From: Bdellovibrio bacteriovorus
Lineage (GTDB): Bacteria; Bdellovibrionota; Bdellovibrionia; Bdellovibrionales; Bdellovibrionaceae
Length of the DNA: 64,000 nt
NCBI RefSeq assembly: GCF_001592755.1
Contig: NZ_LUKF01000020.1
Location: 124,001 to 188,000 of the forward strand
Direction of reading: 5' to 3'
Part shown: positions 52,560 through 60,742 of the stretch, in pieces
Layout: every line of letters begins with the position of its first letter
Numbering within the stretch: position 1 is the first letter of the stretch
Notes under the pieces: model-generated
What the model was told of the DNA's origin: nothing
Seen by the model: the letters and a program-made list of their open reading frames with translations, nothing else
Databases searched by the model: none
Translations under genes and position numbers: made by a program

Positions 52560-53872
52560 AAAAGCAGCTTCTAGACATCTTTAAAGGTTTCTCAAAACTT
52601 TCTCGCGAGGAAAGATTGAAAGCGTTGATGGACGTTGGCGTTCTTCATGATTCCGATGTGGAGTATCTGTCTAAGGGCGGATTGCGCGACACTTCTTTGG
52701 GCGAAAAGTTTATCGAAAACGTCATCGGCTATTTCCAGCTTCCTTTGGGAGTAGCAACTAACTTCAATATCGATGGCAAAGACTACGTGATCCCGATGGC
52801 GGTGGAAGAAACTTCTATCGTTGCAGCGGTTTGTAAGTCGGCGAAATGGATTCGTGAATCAGGTTCCATTACAACGGAAGTTGTGGGTAACGATATCATC
52901 GGTCAAATTCAATGCGCAAAGATCAAAGACTTTGCGAAGTTTGAAAAACAAATTCTATCTCAGAAAAACTTCTTAATTGAAATCTCAAACCGTGAAGTGG
53001 CGTTCGGTCTTGTTCGTCGTGGCGGTGGGGTGCGTGATATCCAAGTTCGCCGTGTGCCTCGTGGTGACGGAACGGACATGGCTGTTGTTCATGTGTTGAT
53101 GGACCCATGCGATGCTATGGGCGCCAACATCATGAACCAAGTTTGTGAATTCTTAAAAGAGCCGATCGAACAATTCACCGGCGAAAAAGTGACGATGTGT
53201 ATTCTTTCGAATCTTGTCGATTCAAAAGTCACTCGTGCAACAGTTCACATCAAAGACATCGATCCTGAGTTGGCTGAAAAAATTGAAGAAGCTTCTTTGT
53301 TTGCTCAACAAGATCCTTATCGTGCAGCGACGAACAATAAGGGCGTTCTTAATGGGATCGACCCAGTTCTGATCGCAACCGGAAATGATTGGCGCGCGGT
53401 GGAAGCAGGCATTCATGCTTATGCTTCACGTGATGGACAATACCGTTCGATCACTCGTTGGTTCCGTGATGGCGAAGGTGGACTTAAAGGTATCTTTGAA
53501 GCCCCTTTGATCGTGGGTACGGTTGGTGGTGTAACAACTCTTCATCCGACAGCGATGATGTGTATGAAGATGTTGGGAACGACTTCGGCAAATGAGCTTT
53601 CTCGCGTGATTGCGGCTGTTGGACTGGTGCAAAACCTGGGGGCTTTAAAAGCTCTGACGACAGTGGGAATTATTGAAGGCCATATGAAACTTCACACGAA
53701 GAATTTGGCTTTGGGCGCGGGCGCTGAAGAAAAAGAAATTCCTCTTGTACAAAAGAAACTTGAAGAAATCTTAGCGGTTCGTAAACGCATCTCTTTAAGC
53801 AATGCAATTGACGTGCTTAAAGAACTTCGCTCTTCGCAAAGAGCGACGACGACAACACACACACACAGTTAG
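52556..53872 (+). CDS. mvaA: Hydroxymethylglutaryl-CoA reductase, class II
   Basis: Reduces HMG-CoA to mevalonate (biosynthetic here, by context). ENVIGYFQLPLGVATNF near residue 58 and AVEETSIVAA near 83 carry substrate-binding and catalytic Glu positions. ASRDGQYRSITRW holds the catalytic Asp, and APLIVGTVGGVTTLHP follows. GHMKLHTKNLALGAGA near 378 gives the catalytic His. The DGQY form and length of 438 residues fit class II bacterial enzymes. The last codons are a CA-rich simple repeat giving TTTTHTHS. AGGAGAGG after it serves the next gene. Confidence 0.95.
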   Translation: MKKQLLDIFKGFSKLSREERLKALMDVGVLHDSDVEYLSKGGLRDTSLGEKFIENVIGYFQLPLGVATNFNIDGKDYVIPMAVEETSIVAAVCKSAKWIRESGSITTEVVGNDIIGQIQCAKIKDFAKFEKQILSQKNFLIEISNREVAFGLVRRGGGVRDIQVRRVPRGDGTDMAVVHVLMDPCDAMGANIMNQVCEFLKEPIEQFTGEKVTMCILSNLVDSKVTRATVHIKDIDPELAEKIEEASLFAQQDPYRAATNNKGVLNGIDPVLIATGNDWRAVEAGIHAYASRDGQYRSITRWFRDGEGGLKGIFEAPLIVGTVGGVTTLHPTAMMCMKMLGTTSANELSRVIAAVGLVQNLGALKALTTVGIIEGHMKLHTKNLALGAGAEEKEIPLVQKKLEEILAVRKRISLSNAIDVLKELRSSQRATTTTHTHS

Positions 53873-53880
53873 GAGAGGCC

Positions 53881-54780
53881 ATGTCCCTGGTCTTCTCCGT
53901 ACCCGGCAAAACTTTTATCGCGGGCGAATACCTGGCTTTGCAAGAAGGACCGACACTGGTCTTTTTGTCACAACCTTGTTTTGAGCTTGAAGCCAACAAA
54001 GGCACGGGCCGCTTAGGTTCGATTCATCCTGAATCTCCGGCGGGTCTTTTTGCGCGCAAACATCAGGATTACTTCTCTCAATTTGATCTTAATTTTAAAG
54101 ACGCTTATGCAGGCAAAGGTGGCTTTGGTGCTTCAACAGCCCAATTTTTAGGTGTCTATGCTTTGTGGCTTTATAAAGAAGCGCCTCAGCAGGACATGGA
54201 AAAGCTTCTGGATTTCAAACATCTTTTAGAAGCTTATTACGAAGTCGCGTGGAAAGGTGAAGGTCAACGTCCTAGTGGCGCTGATCTTGTAGGACAACTC
54301 AAAGGTGCTTTAACTTTCTTTGAAAAGCGCAAAGGTCTGATTTCGGTTAAGAGCTGGCCGTTTGAAGATTTGGAGCTGCACCTTCTGCACACTGGAAATA
54401 AAGTCGCCACCCACGAGCATCTTAAGAATTTAAAAACTTTTGATGCAAGCTCTTTAGAAAAAAGTTTCGCGACGATTCGCGAGTCTTTTGAGACTCAAGA
54501 TAGTTCTGTTTTTGTTTCAGGCATTAACGCCTATGCTGATTCTTTAAAGTCCTTGGGCTTTACCTGCAACGAAACTCTTTCTTTATTAAATGACATCAAG
54601 CAAATTCCTGGCGTGGTGGCGGCGAAAGGCTGTGGTGCTTTAGGTGCCGACGTCGTCCTGGTGGTCACTCGTAAACTTGAGTCGGAAGGACTGAAACAGT
54701 TCTGCCAAACACGTCAATTATCCTTAATGGCATCTTCGCAAAAGATCGCCAATGGTCTGCAAGTTCGAGGAACTCTATGA
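53881..54780 (+). CDS. mvaK2: Phosphomevalonate kinase-like GHMP kinase
   Basis: Phosphorylates mevalonate 5-phosphate. It starts FSVPGKTFIAGEYLALQEGP, as GHMP kinases of this pathway do. The ATP loop GKGGFGASTAQFLGVYALW is near residue 80, and a C-terminal GHMP segment PGVVAAKGCGALGADVV is near 245. Assignment as phosphomevalonate rather than mevalonate kinase is by elimination: the gene two steps downstream fits mevalonate kinase better. Overlaps mvaD by four bases. The ribosome site AGGAGAGG overlaps the mvaA stop. Confidence 0.82.
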   Translation: MSLVFSVPGKTFIAGEYLALQEGPTLVFLSQPCFELEANKGTGRLGSIHPESPAGLFARKHQDYFSQFDLNFKDAYAGKGGFGASTAQFLGVYALWLYKEAPQQDMEKLLDFKHLLEAYYEVAWKGEGQRPSGADLVGQLKGALTFFEKRKGLISVKSWPFEDLELHLLHTGNKVATHEHLKNLKTFDASSLEKSFATIRESFETQDSSVFVSGINAYADSLKSLGFTCNETLSLLNDIKQIPGVVAAKGCGALGADVVLVVTRKLESEGLKQFCQTRQLSLMASSQKIANGLQVRGTL

Positions 54781-55757
54781 ATCAAGTTTTAGTTTCTGCT
54801 CCTTCCAATATCGCTCTTATCAAATACATGGGTAAGATCGAAGGCTCTGGCAATAAGCCGACGAATGGCTCTTTATCTTATACTTTGGAAAATTTAAGAA
54901 CCTTCGTGCGTTTGACAGAGATTGAAGGTGGGAAGGATCAATGGAAGCTTCTTGTTCGCGAAGATCTAGAAAAAATGGATCTTTCCGAAAAAGGGCAACA
55001 ACGATTTTTAAAACATCTGCAAAATCTGAAAGACAAGTGGGGAGTCACCAAGAACTTCCTTGTTGAGTCTGCGAATAACTTTCCTTCCGACTGTGGTCTT
55101 GCAAGTTCCGCTTCGAGCTTCGCAGCTTTGACTTTGGCAGCAGCGCAGATGTTTCAAAAAATCAATCCGCAGCCTTGGGGTGAAGATAAGAAGGTTTTAT
55201 CTGAACTATCTCGTCAGGGGTCCGGCTCTTCGTGTCGTTCGTTATTTTCTCCTTGGGCGATTTGGTTGCATGAGTATGCAGAACCTATGAATCTTCCGGT
55301 CAAAGACATGCATCACATCGTCGTTGTCGTAGAAGATTCAAAAAAAGAGGTCTCAAGTTCAGAAGCTCATAAGCTAGTGACGACGAGCCCTCGTTTCGAG
55401 GGTCGTGTGGAGCGTGCTGAGATTCGCCTTAAAGATCTTTCGCAAGCTTTGCAATTTGATGACTGGCACATGGCCCGTCAGATTGTCTGGGATGAGTTCA
55501 TTGATATGCATCGCTTGTTTGAAACAAGCACACCGTCGTTCAGCTATATGACGGACGGATCCAAAAAAGTTTTGGAGGAATGCCAAAAGCTTTGGAATAA
55601 ATGGCAAGACGGTCCTTTGGTGACGATGGACGCGGGTGCGAACGTGCACATGCTTTTCAGGAATGATCAGAAGAAGTCTTTTGAAACTTATCGCGAGCTT
55701 TTTAAAAACGAATTCAAAGTCTTAGCCTTTGAAGGTGTGAAATCCGATGTCCATTGA
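54777..55757 (+). CDS. mvaD: Diphosphomevalonate decarboxylase
   Basis: Makes isopentenyl diphosphate from mevalonate 5-diphosphate. Start SAPSNIALIKYMGKIEGSG matches the family's APxNIAxIKYWGK, with Met in place of Trp. The ATP loop SDCGLASSASSFAALTLAAA is near residue 106, followed by LSRQGSGSSCRSLFSPWAIW. The catalytic Asp segment VTMDAGANVHMLF is near 285. Length of 326 is typical. Overlaps both neighbours (4 bp with mvaK2, 11 bp with the mevalonate kinase), which implies coupled translation. Confidence 0.9.
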   Translation: MNQVLVSAPSNIALIKYMGKIEGSGNKPTNGSLSYTLENLRTFVRLTEIEGGKDQWKLLVREDLEKMDLSEKGQQRFLKHLQNLKDKWGVTKNFLVESANNFPSDCGLASSASSFAALTLAAAQMFQKINPQPWGEDKKVLSELSRQGSGSSCRSLFSPWAIWLHEYAEPMNLPVKDMHHIVVVVEDSKKEVSSSEAHKLVTTSPRFEGRVERAEIRLKDLSQALQFDDWHMARQIVWDEFIDMHRLFETSTPSFSYMTDGSKKVLEECQKLWNKWQDGPLVTMDAGANVHMLFRNDQKKSFETYRELFKNEFKVLAFEGVKSDVH

Positions 55758-56634
55758 TTTTACTTGTAAATCATTTGGAAAATGGATCCTTGCTGGCGAA
55801 CACGCCGTCCTGCGCGGTGTTCCCGCGTTGGTTTTTCCTATTCAGTCGCGCAACTTAGAATTGAGTTACGCACGCACGGAGTCCGCATTGGAGCTTCGTC
55901 TGGTCGGAGACCACGGCAAAGATCTTCAGCTTCTGGTTTGGGGAGTTTTGGAAAAGGCCTGTGAACTTAAAAAAATCTCTCGGCAAGATCTTAAGGGGAT
56001 TCTTCTTTTAGAGTCTTCAATTCCCGTGGGTGCGGGGATGGGTGCTTCGGCTGCTCTTTGTGTCGCACTCACTCGTTGGCTAGGTTATCTGGGATATGTC
56101 CAGGAGAATGAATACTACGAGTTTGCGCGTGATCTAGAAAACCTGTTTCATGGTGAAAGCAGTGGGGTGGATATCGCCGTCGCTTTATCGGGCGAGGGTT
56201 TATACTTCGTGCGAAATGGGGAACGCAAGCCATTGTCTACTTCGTGGAAACCGCATTGGTATATTTCCTATTCGGGCAAACGTGGCGTCACGGTGGATGC
56301 TGTTAATAAAGTTAAAGATCTTCTTTTGCAGAATCCTGAGGTCGGAGAAAAAATCGATAAGCAAATGGCGGAAGCCGTGGCAATCGCAGAAAAAGCATTA
56401 AAGCTTGATAGGCAAGAGGGGCTTCCTCTTCTGGCAAAAGCCATTGAAGAAGGCGGAGAATGTTTTGAGCAGTGGGGCTTGAATGAAGGGGCTCCAGGCA
56501 AGCACATACAATGGCTTAAAGAAAAAGGTGCTCTTGCTGTGAAACCGACCGGTTCTGGTGGTGGCGGCTATGTACTGTCATTGTGGGATAAAGTTCCATC
56601 TGAAGACGTCCTTGAAAAATTGATTCCTTGTTAA
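55747..56634 (+). CDS. mvk: Mevalonate kinase
   Basis: Phosphorylates mevalonate. FGKWILAGEHAVLRGVPALV near the start and the ATP loop SIPVGAGMGASAALCVALTR near residue 95 are mevalonate-kinase-like. ESSGVDIAVALSGEGLYF carries the catalytic Asp. A GHMP C-terminal segment, VKPTGSGGGGYVLSLWD, lies near 260. Length of 295 residues. Last gene of the operon, overlapping mvaD by 11 bases and followed by a strong hairpin. Confidence 0.88.
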   Translation: MSIDFTCKSFGKWILAGEHAVLRGVPALVFPIQSRNLELSYARTESALELRLVGDHGKDLQLLVWGVLEKACELKKISRQDLKGILLLESSIPVGAGMGASAALCVALTRWLGYLGYVQENEYYEFARDLENLFHGESSGVDIAVALSGEGLYFVRNGERKPLSTSWKPHWYISYSGKRGVTVDAVNKVKDLLLQNPEVGEKIDKQMAEAVAIAEKALKLDRQEGLPLLAKAIEEGGECFEQWGLNEGAPGKHIQWLKEKGALAVKPTGSGGGGYVLSLWDKVPSEDVLEKLIPC

Positions 56635-56640
56635 TAGACG

Positions 56641-56667
56641 ACAGACTTCTGCAAAACAGAAGTCTGT
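56641..56667 (+). terminator. Terminator of the mevalonate operon
   Basis: ACAGACTTCTG pairs perfectly with CAGAAGTCTGT (11 bp) over CAAAA. The T-run after it is short and mixed (TCCTTTG), so termination may be partial. Confidence 0.75.
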
Positions 56668-56709
56668 TCCTTTGTTGCGCTGACGAAGTTTCTCTCGTAC
56701 CCTCAAGAA

Positions 56710-57414
56710 ATGTTAGCGATCCAAAAAGATATTCTTAAGAAAAGAAAACCAGCCCGCGCGAAAACGCTGCAGCGTTTTTTTAAGACGGGACCTGGCGACT
56801 ATGCGGAAGGGGATATCTTCTTAGGTTTGACTGTTCCGGAAAGCCGGTTGATCGCTAAGAAGTATAAGGATCTGCCACTGAAAGAAGTCAGCGTTCTTGT
56901 TAAATCCCCGCATCATGAAGAGCGCCTGATTGGACTTTTGATTTTGGTAAGTCAATTCTCGAAAAGTTCTGAAGAAGTGCAAGAAAAGATCTATAAGTTT
57001 TATCTAAAGCACACGAAATATATCAATAATTGGGACCTCGTTGATTCTTCGGCAGAATACATCGTCGGCGCTTTTCTGTATAATCGCGATCGCAAGATTT
57101 TGCAGAAGTTAGCAAAATCAAAAAGCCTTTGGGAGCGCCGGATTGCCATGCTCTCCACGTTTCATTTCATCAAAAAAGGCGAATTGAAGGACACCTTCAA
57201 AATCGCTGAAATTCTAATGAAGGACCGTCACGACCTTATTCACAAAGCCAGCGGCTGGATGTTGCGAGAAGCTGGGAAAAGAGTGAGTGAAAAAGACCTT
57301 CGCCAGTTCCTGGATCGCTATGCTGCTCAAATGCCTCGAACCATGCTTCGTTACGCCATCGAACGGCTGCCCAAAGAAGATCGTCTTCGTTATTTGTCTC
57401 TCAAATCTAATTAA
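56710..57414 (+). CDS. AlkD-like DNA alkylation repair glycosylase
   Basis: 234 residues made of HEAT-like helical pairs. Family features: FFKTGPGDYAEGDIFLGLTV at the start; INNWDLVDSSAEYIVGAFL near residue 110, with the Trp/Asp pair of the active site; WERRIAMLSTFHFIKKG; and HKASGWMLREAGKRV near 180. AlkD excises bulky or cationic alkylated bases without flipping them. The gene is monocistronic between two terminators or gaps. The ATG at 56710 gives the expected N-terminus, though no strong ribosome site is visible. Confidence 0.9.
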   Translation: MLAIQKDILKKRKPARAKTLQRFFKTGPGDYAEGDIFLGLTVPESRLIAKKYKDLPLKEVSVLVKSPHHEERLIGLLILVSQFSKSSEEVQEKIYKFYLKHTKYINNWDLVDSSAEYIVGAFLYNRDRKILQKLAKSKSLWERRIAMLSTFHFIKKGELKDTFKIAEILMKDRHDLIHKASGWMLREAGKRVSEKDLRQFLDRYAAQMPRTMLRYAIERLPKEDRLRYLSLKSN

Positions 57415-57508
57415 TGAAGTTTAGCGATGCTCACAGGGTGTCATCGATCCCTTTTTTTGGTGACCCGGCCTCAGAGCTGAAATAGCTCCTTCTTTCAGAG
57501 GGGGCTTT

Positions 57509-58345
57509 ATGAAGATTTTCTTAATCACCATTCTGTTGGCGACACAGTCTTGGGCTTTGACGAATGCGGTTCCTGCGGAAACACCCGAACTTGAATCCGT
57601 CGTTTTCTTTAGCGCCTTGGGATATGATCCTGAAAGCAAAGACACTGTTCCTGGAATGTGTAACGGAAATCTTTTGTCGGACCGGGTGATGGTGACCGCC
57701 GCCCACTGCGTTTATCAATCCGAAGTTTTAAAGTCCTGGGAAATCGATATTCAAGTCGGTGAGTACATCTATCGCAAAGCTCCGACGGGCGAAACTCGCC
57801 GCATCGGCTATATGACAAAGTATCGTGAGACCGTAAAGGCGCGATTTGTTTACGCCGCCGATTTAAAACGCCGTCTAGATTCTCAAGGTCTTCGTCTGCG
57901 TATCGGTCCTGCAGAAGACATCGCCATTGTTATTTTTGAAAAGCCGTTAGCACTGAAAGTAGACTTTCAATTCACTCAAATTGTTGCTCAGAAGGAGTTA
58001 CCGTCGATTCACTCGCAGTTGATCAATTACTGGCCGACAGTTGTTACGATCAATCCCATCGAAGAAATCGCAACGACGGACACAAAAAGAATGGCACGAT
58101 TAGATCGTATTACAAAAAGCTCTAGCACTTACGAATCTAAATCCACGTCGCGCGTACAGCCCGGTGACAGTGGGGCACCTCTATTTGCCAGAGTCGGGAC
58201 TCAATGGAAGCAAATCGGTGTGACCAAAGGCCGTGCTGAGACTCTGTTTTCAAATTGGGACGTCTATGGAGTTTTAGACCAAAAGATCTGTCAGATGGCC
58301 CAACAGATCCCTGAAGCTGAAATCAAAAGTTTACTGTGTAAATAA
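57509..58345 (+). CDS. Secreted trypsin-like serine protease (S1 family)
   Basis: Signal peptide MKIFLITILLATQSWA. The catalytic triad is readable: His66 in VMVTAAHCVY, Asp137 in PAEDIAIVIFEKP, and Ser221 in VQPGDSGAPLF. The bacterial insert before the Asp is longer than in trypsin. Cys residues (MCNGN and AAHC, ICQ and LLCK) could form disulfides. GAGGGGG lies about four bases before the ATG. Substrate unknown; secreted S1 proteases are abundant in predatory bacteria and may act on prey proteins. Confidence 0.92.
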   Translation: MKIFLITILLATQSWALTNAVPAETPELESVVFFSALGYDPESKDTVPGMCNGNLLSDRVMVTAAHCVYQSEVLKSWEIDIQVGEYIYRKAPTGETRRIGYMTKYRETVKARFVYAADLKRRLDSQGLRLRIGPAEDIAIVIFEKPLALKVDFQFTQIVAQKELPSIHSQLINYWPTVVTINPIEEIATTDTKRMARLDRITKSSSTYESKSTSRVQPGDSGAPLFARVGTQWKQIGVTKGRAETLFSNWDVYGVLDQKICQMAQQIPEAEIKSLLCK

Positions 58346-58369
58346 GCTGCCTTCAAACGCAGCTTATTT
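58340..58369. terminator. Bidirectional terminator containing both stop codons
   Basis: AAATAAGCTGC pairs perfectly with GCAGCTTATTT over CTTCAAAC. The left arm holds the protease TAA, and the right arm holds the TAA of the opposite methyltransferase gene. Confidence 0.8.
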
Positions 58370-59119
58370 CTGAGAAACAGAATAGCTGAATAGAGCAATA
58401 CTGGCAGCCACGGTCGCATTCAAGGATTCCACGCTTTGCGTAGCGACTGACAAGCGCTTTAAACCTTTAAGGCCACTAAACCCAGGTCCCTCTTCACCAA
58501 TAGCTAAGCGGATGTTTTTGGGCCATTTGAAAGTAGCGACATTTTCGCCTTTCATATCTAAAGCGTACACATCTTCGTTGCCGGCAACAAAGTCCGTGAA
58601 TTTGCCAATGCGATAAAGCGGCAACTTTAAAAGAGCTCCGGCCGAGGATTTAATCGCCTTCGGATGGAACGGGTTGCAACTTTCTTCCGTCAGAATCATT
58701 TTGCTCGCACCAAAAGCTAAAGCCGAGCGCGCCAAAGCCCCAAGATTCGAAGGATCTCCCAATGGAGAAAGCACTTCCAAACCTTGAGTTTTTTCTGCCG
58801 ACAACGCCGGAATTTCTTTCGGCTCTAAAACTAAGAGATTGTAATGGGTGCCAATGACATCGACTTCGTTAAACAGAGCTTTCGGAAGCTTAAAAACAGG
58901 GATGCGCTGGCCTTTTAAGGAGGCTGCCGTCATCGTCAAAGATTTAAGATCTTCATGAACCAACTCCGCTTTCACTTTGAAATTTGGATTTTCTAAAAAC
59001 TCACCAATAAGCTTTTCTCCCATCAGGATGAACTCTTGGTGTTTTTTGATTCCGCGGGCGGAAGCTAAATCCACCCAGCGGCGAAAGTGGTCGTTGCTTT
59101 TTGAGCTGATCTCAATCAC
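58364..59119 (-). CDS. TrmH/SpoU-family RNA methyltransferase
   Basis: 251 residues with an N-terminal substrate-binding region (to about 100) and a C-terminal trefoil-knot SPOUT domain. Knot motifs: VLSPLGDPSNLGALARSALA near residue 115, NPFHPKAIKSSAGALLKLPL, the RLAIGEEGPGFSG loop and the final SLNATVAASIALF. The reaction is 2'-O-methylation of rRNA or tRNA using SAM; the exact target is not clear. It shares a stem-loop terminator with the convergent protease gene. Confidence 0.9.
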   Translation of the reverse strand: MIEISSKSNDHFRRWVDLASARGIKKHQEFILMGEKLIGEFLENPNFKVKAELVHEDLKSLTMTAASLKGQRIPVFKLPKALFNEVDVIGTHYNLLVLEPKEIPALSAEKTQGLEVLSPLGDPSNLGALARSALAFGASKMILTEESCNPFHPKAIKSSAGALLKLPLYRIGKFTDFVAGNEDVYALDMKGENVATFKWPKNIRLAIGEEGPGFSGLKGLKRLSVATQSVESLNATVAASIALFSYSVSQK

Positions 59120-59130
59120 GGTGCAAATCC

Positions 59131-59547
59131 TTATTTCTGACGATACAGTCTAACATCGACGTAGCGGTTGTGGCCTTTGGCGATACGAAGCTTCGTGCCT
59201 TCATAGTCTTTGTAAAGAACGATGGCTGCTGAGTGGTTGGCGTCCATAACCAGCTTACCCCAAAACACATTGTCTCCGCGGTAAAGGGAGCCGACAGCTT
59301 TGTGAGTGAAAACAGCGCCAGAAGAAATCGCAATGGAAGCGCGGCCGATCTCTAAAGGATCTTTTTGAATATTGATATACCAAACGGCATTGTGTTCGTA
59401 AGCGACCCAATCACCATAGATCGTCGTTTCATTGAGGGCTTCACGCACCACGCTGGTTGGCCAAGGAACGATAGGTCCATCGCCAGGGCCGGCAAAGCTG
59501 AAAGAGGTCATGATGAAGACGGCCATAAAAGAGCTTAGGAGTTTCAT
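59131..59547 (-). CDS. Small secreted hypothetical protein
   Basis: 138 residues. Signal peptide (MKLLSSFMAVFIMTSFSFA) ends near residue 19. The mature protein is strand-rich and cysteine-free, with Tyr/Trp-rich segments (YGDWVAYEHNAVWYINIQ, YVDVRLYRQK). No family recognised. Its ATG overlaps the TGA of the regulator gene (ATGA), so the two are co-expressed; it could be a target or envelope partner of that regulator. Confidence 0.7.
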   Translation of the reverse strand: MKLLSSFMAVFIMTSFSFAGPGDGPIVPWPTSVVREALNETTIYGDWVAYEHNAVWYINIQKDPLEIGRASIAISSGAVFTHKAVGSLYRGDNVFWGKLVMDANHSAAIVLYKDYEGTKLRIAKGHNRYVDVRLYRQK

Positions 59548-60668
59548 AGTGGAGCTTCCTCTAAATTCTTAAAATGAACATGGGTTTGTGAGTTAAAGTA
59601 ATAACCTTTGCGATCGCGCAGGATATAGCGCGGACTTTCTAAATCCGGCTCTAGCAAAGTGCGCAAACGTTTGATCGAAACATAGATCAAATTGTCGTGC
59701 AGATCGGGATCGTAAACTTGCGACCAGATTTTTTCCGCCAAATCTTCTTTGGAATAGCGTTGACCTGGGGTTTTGATGAACATCAAGGCCATATCAAAAA
59801 GTATGTGCTGATTTTTAAAATCAATCGGGCCTTTGGTTCTTTCGCGCACGAAACGATTCTTTTCGTCGATCTCGAAATCGTAGTGAGCTTTCTGATTGCG
59901 CTCGCTTTCGGGATAGATTTTTAGGATGCGCTTATAAAGGCGCGGCGTCTTTTGCGGATTTAAACCCTTCAAGGCAAGTTCAGCATAAAGGCGATAGTGT
60001 TCATGTTGTTGTTGGGCGCGAGCGACCAAGGCGAGTTCACCCAAGACCGAAGAAATGGATGTCTGATAACCATGAAGCTTCGCGGTTTCATAGTTTTTCC
60101 AAAGCGTGTTCAATGCAGCATCATGTTGTTGAGATTCGAGATAAACATATCCGCGAACATTATTTGCAATCAGTGAAAGCTCGGGGTTTTCGATCTCTGC
60201 CAAAAGTGTATCAATCTTGCTTAAGAGCTGAAGTGCCTGCGTGAAGGTTTTGGGATTGAACGACAGTTGAAAGGCATTGATGAGAAGGGCTCTGGCCAAA
60301 ACTTCCAAATCACGACTGTGAGTGGCCTTGGTGATAGCAGAATCCAAGTAAGCTTGCGATTCTGCGGCTTTTCCTTGCGCCAAAAACCAGGATGCAATCA
60401 AAGTCTGTGCAGAGGCTTGAAGAGACTCAGAAAGTTTTCCCGAAGCCAAAAGCTCTAAGGCTTCCAGCATGACCTTTTCAGCCGTGGCGATGTCTTCAAG
60501 TTCAATACAAGATTGAAGATAAACACGCGCGCTTTCAATCCAGAAGGAATACTGTTCTGTCCGTGCAAATGTGTGCAAGGCTTCCGCCGCCGTTTCACGA
60601 GCCTCTGGCATATCCCCGTTGCGGGACTGCAGTTTGGCTAGTTGTAAAAGGTGGGGAAGATTTGTCAT
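59544..60668 (-). CDS. TPR-winged helix transcriptional regulator
   Basis: 374 residues. The N-terminal 250 residues are TPR-like helical pairs (ARETAAEALHTFARTEQYSF, SLIANNVRGYVYLESQQHDA). The C-terminal 100 look like an OmpR-type winged helix: DMALMFIKTPGQRYSKEDLA, then the recognition-helix region HDNLIYVSIKRLRTLLEP, then the wing YILRDRKGYYFNS. There is no receiver or ATPase domain, so input probably comes through TPR contacts. Cytoplasmic. First gene of a pair with the small secreted protein. Confidence 0.82.
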   Translation of the reverse strand: MTNLPHLLQLAKLQSRNGDMPEARETAAEALHTFARTEQYSFWIESARVYLQSCIELEDIATAEKVMLEALELLASGKLSESLQASAQTLIASWFLAQGKAAESQAYLDSAITKATHSRDLEVLARALLINAFQLSFNPKTFTQALQLLSKIDTLLAEIENPELSLIANNVRGYVYLESQQHDAALNTLWKNYETAKLHGYQTSISSVLGELALVARAQQQHEHYRLYAELALKGLNPQKTPRLYKRILKIYPESERNQKAHYDFEIDEKNRFVRERTKGPIDFKNQHILFDMALMFIKTPGQRYSKEDLAEKIWSQVYDPDLHDNLIYVSIKRLRTLLEPDLESPRYILRDRKGYYFNSQTHVHFKNLEEAPL

Positions 60669-60742
60669 CGTTCGGGTTTCTATTTCTATGGGGAAAGAGA
60701 GTCAATTCTTAAAATTTCTTACTTGCCGGAGGAAAACGAGGC

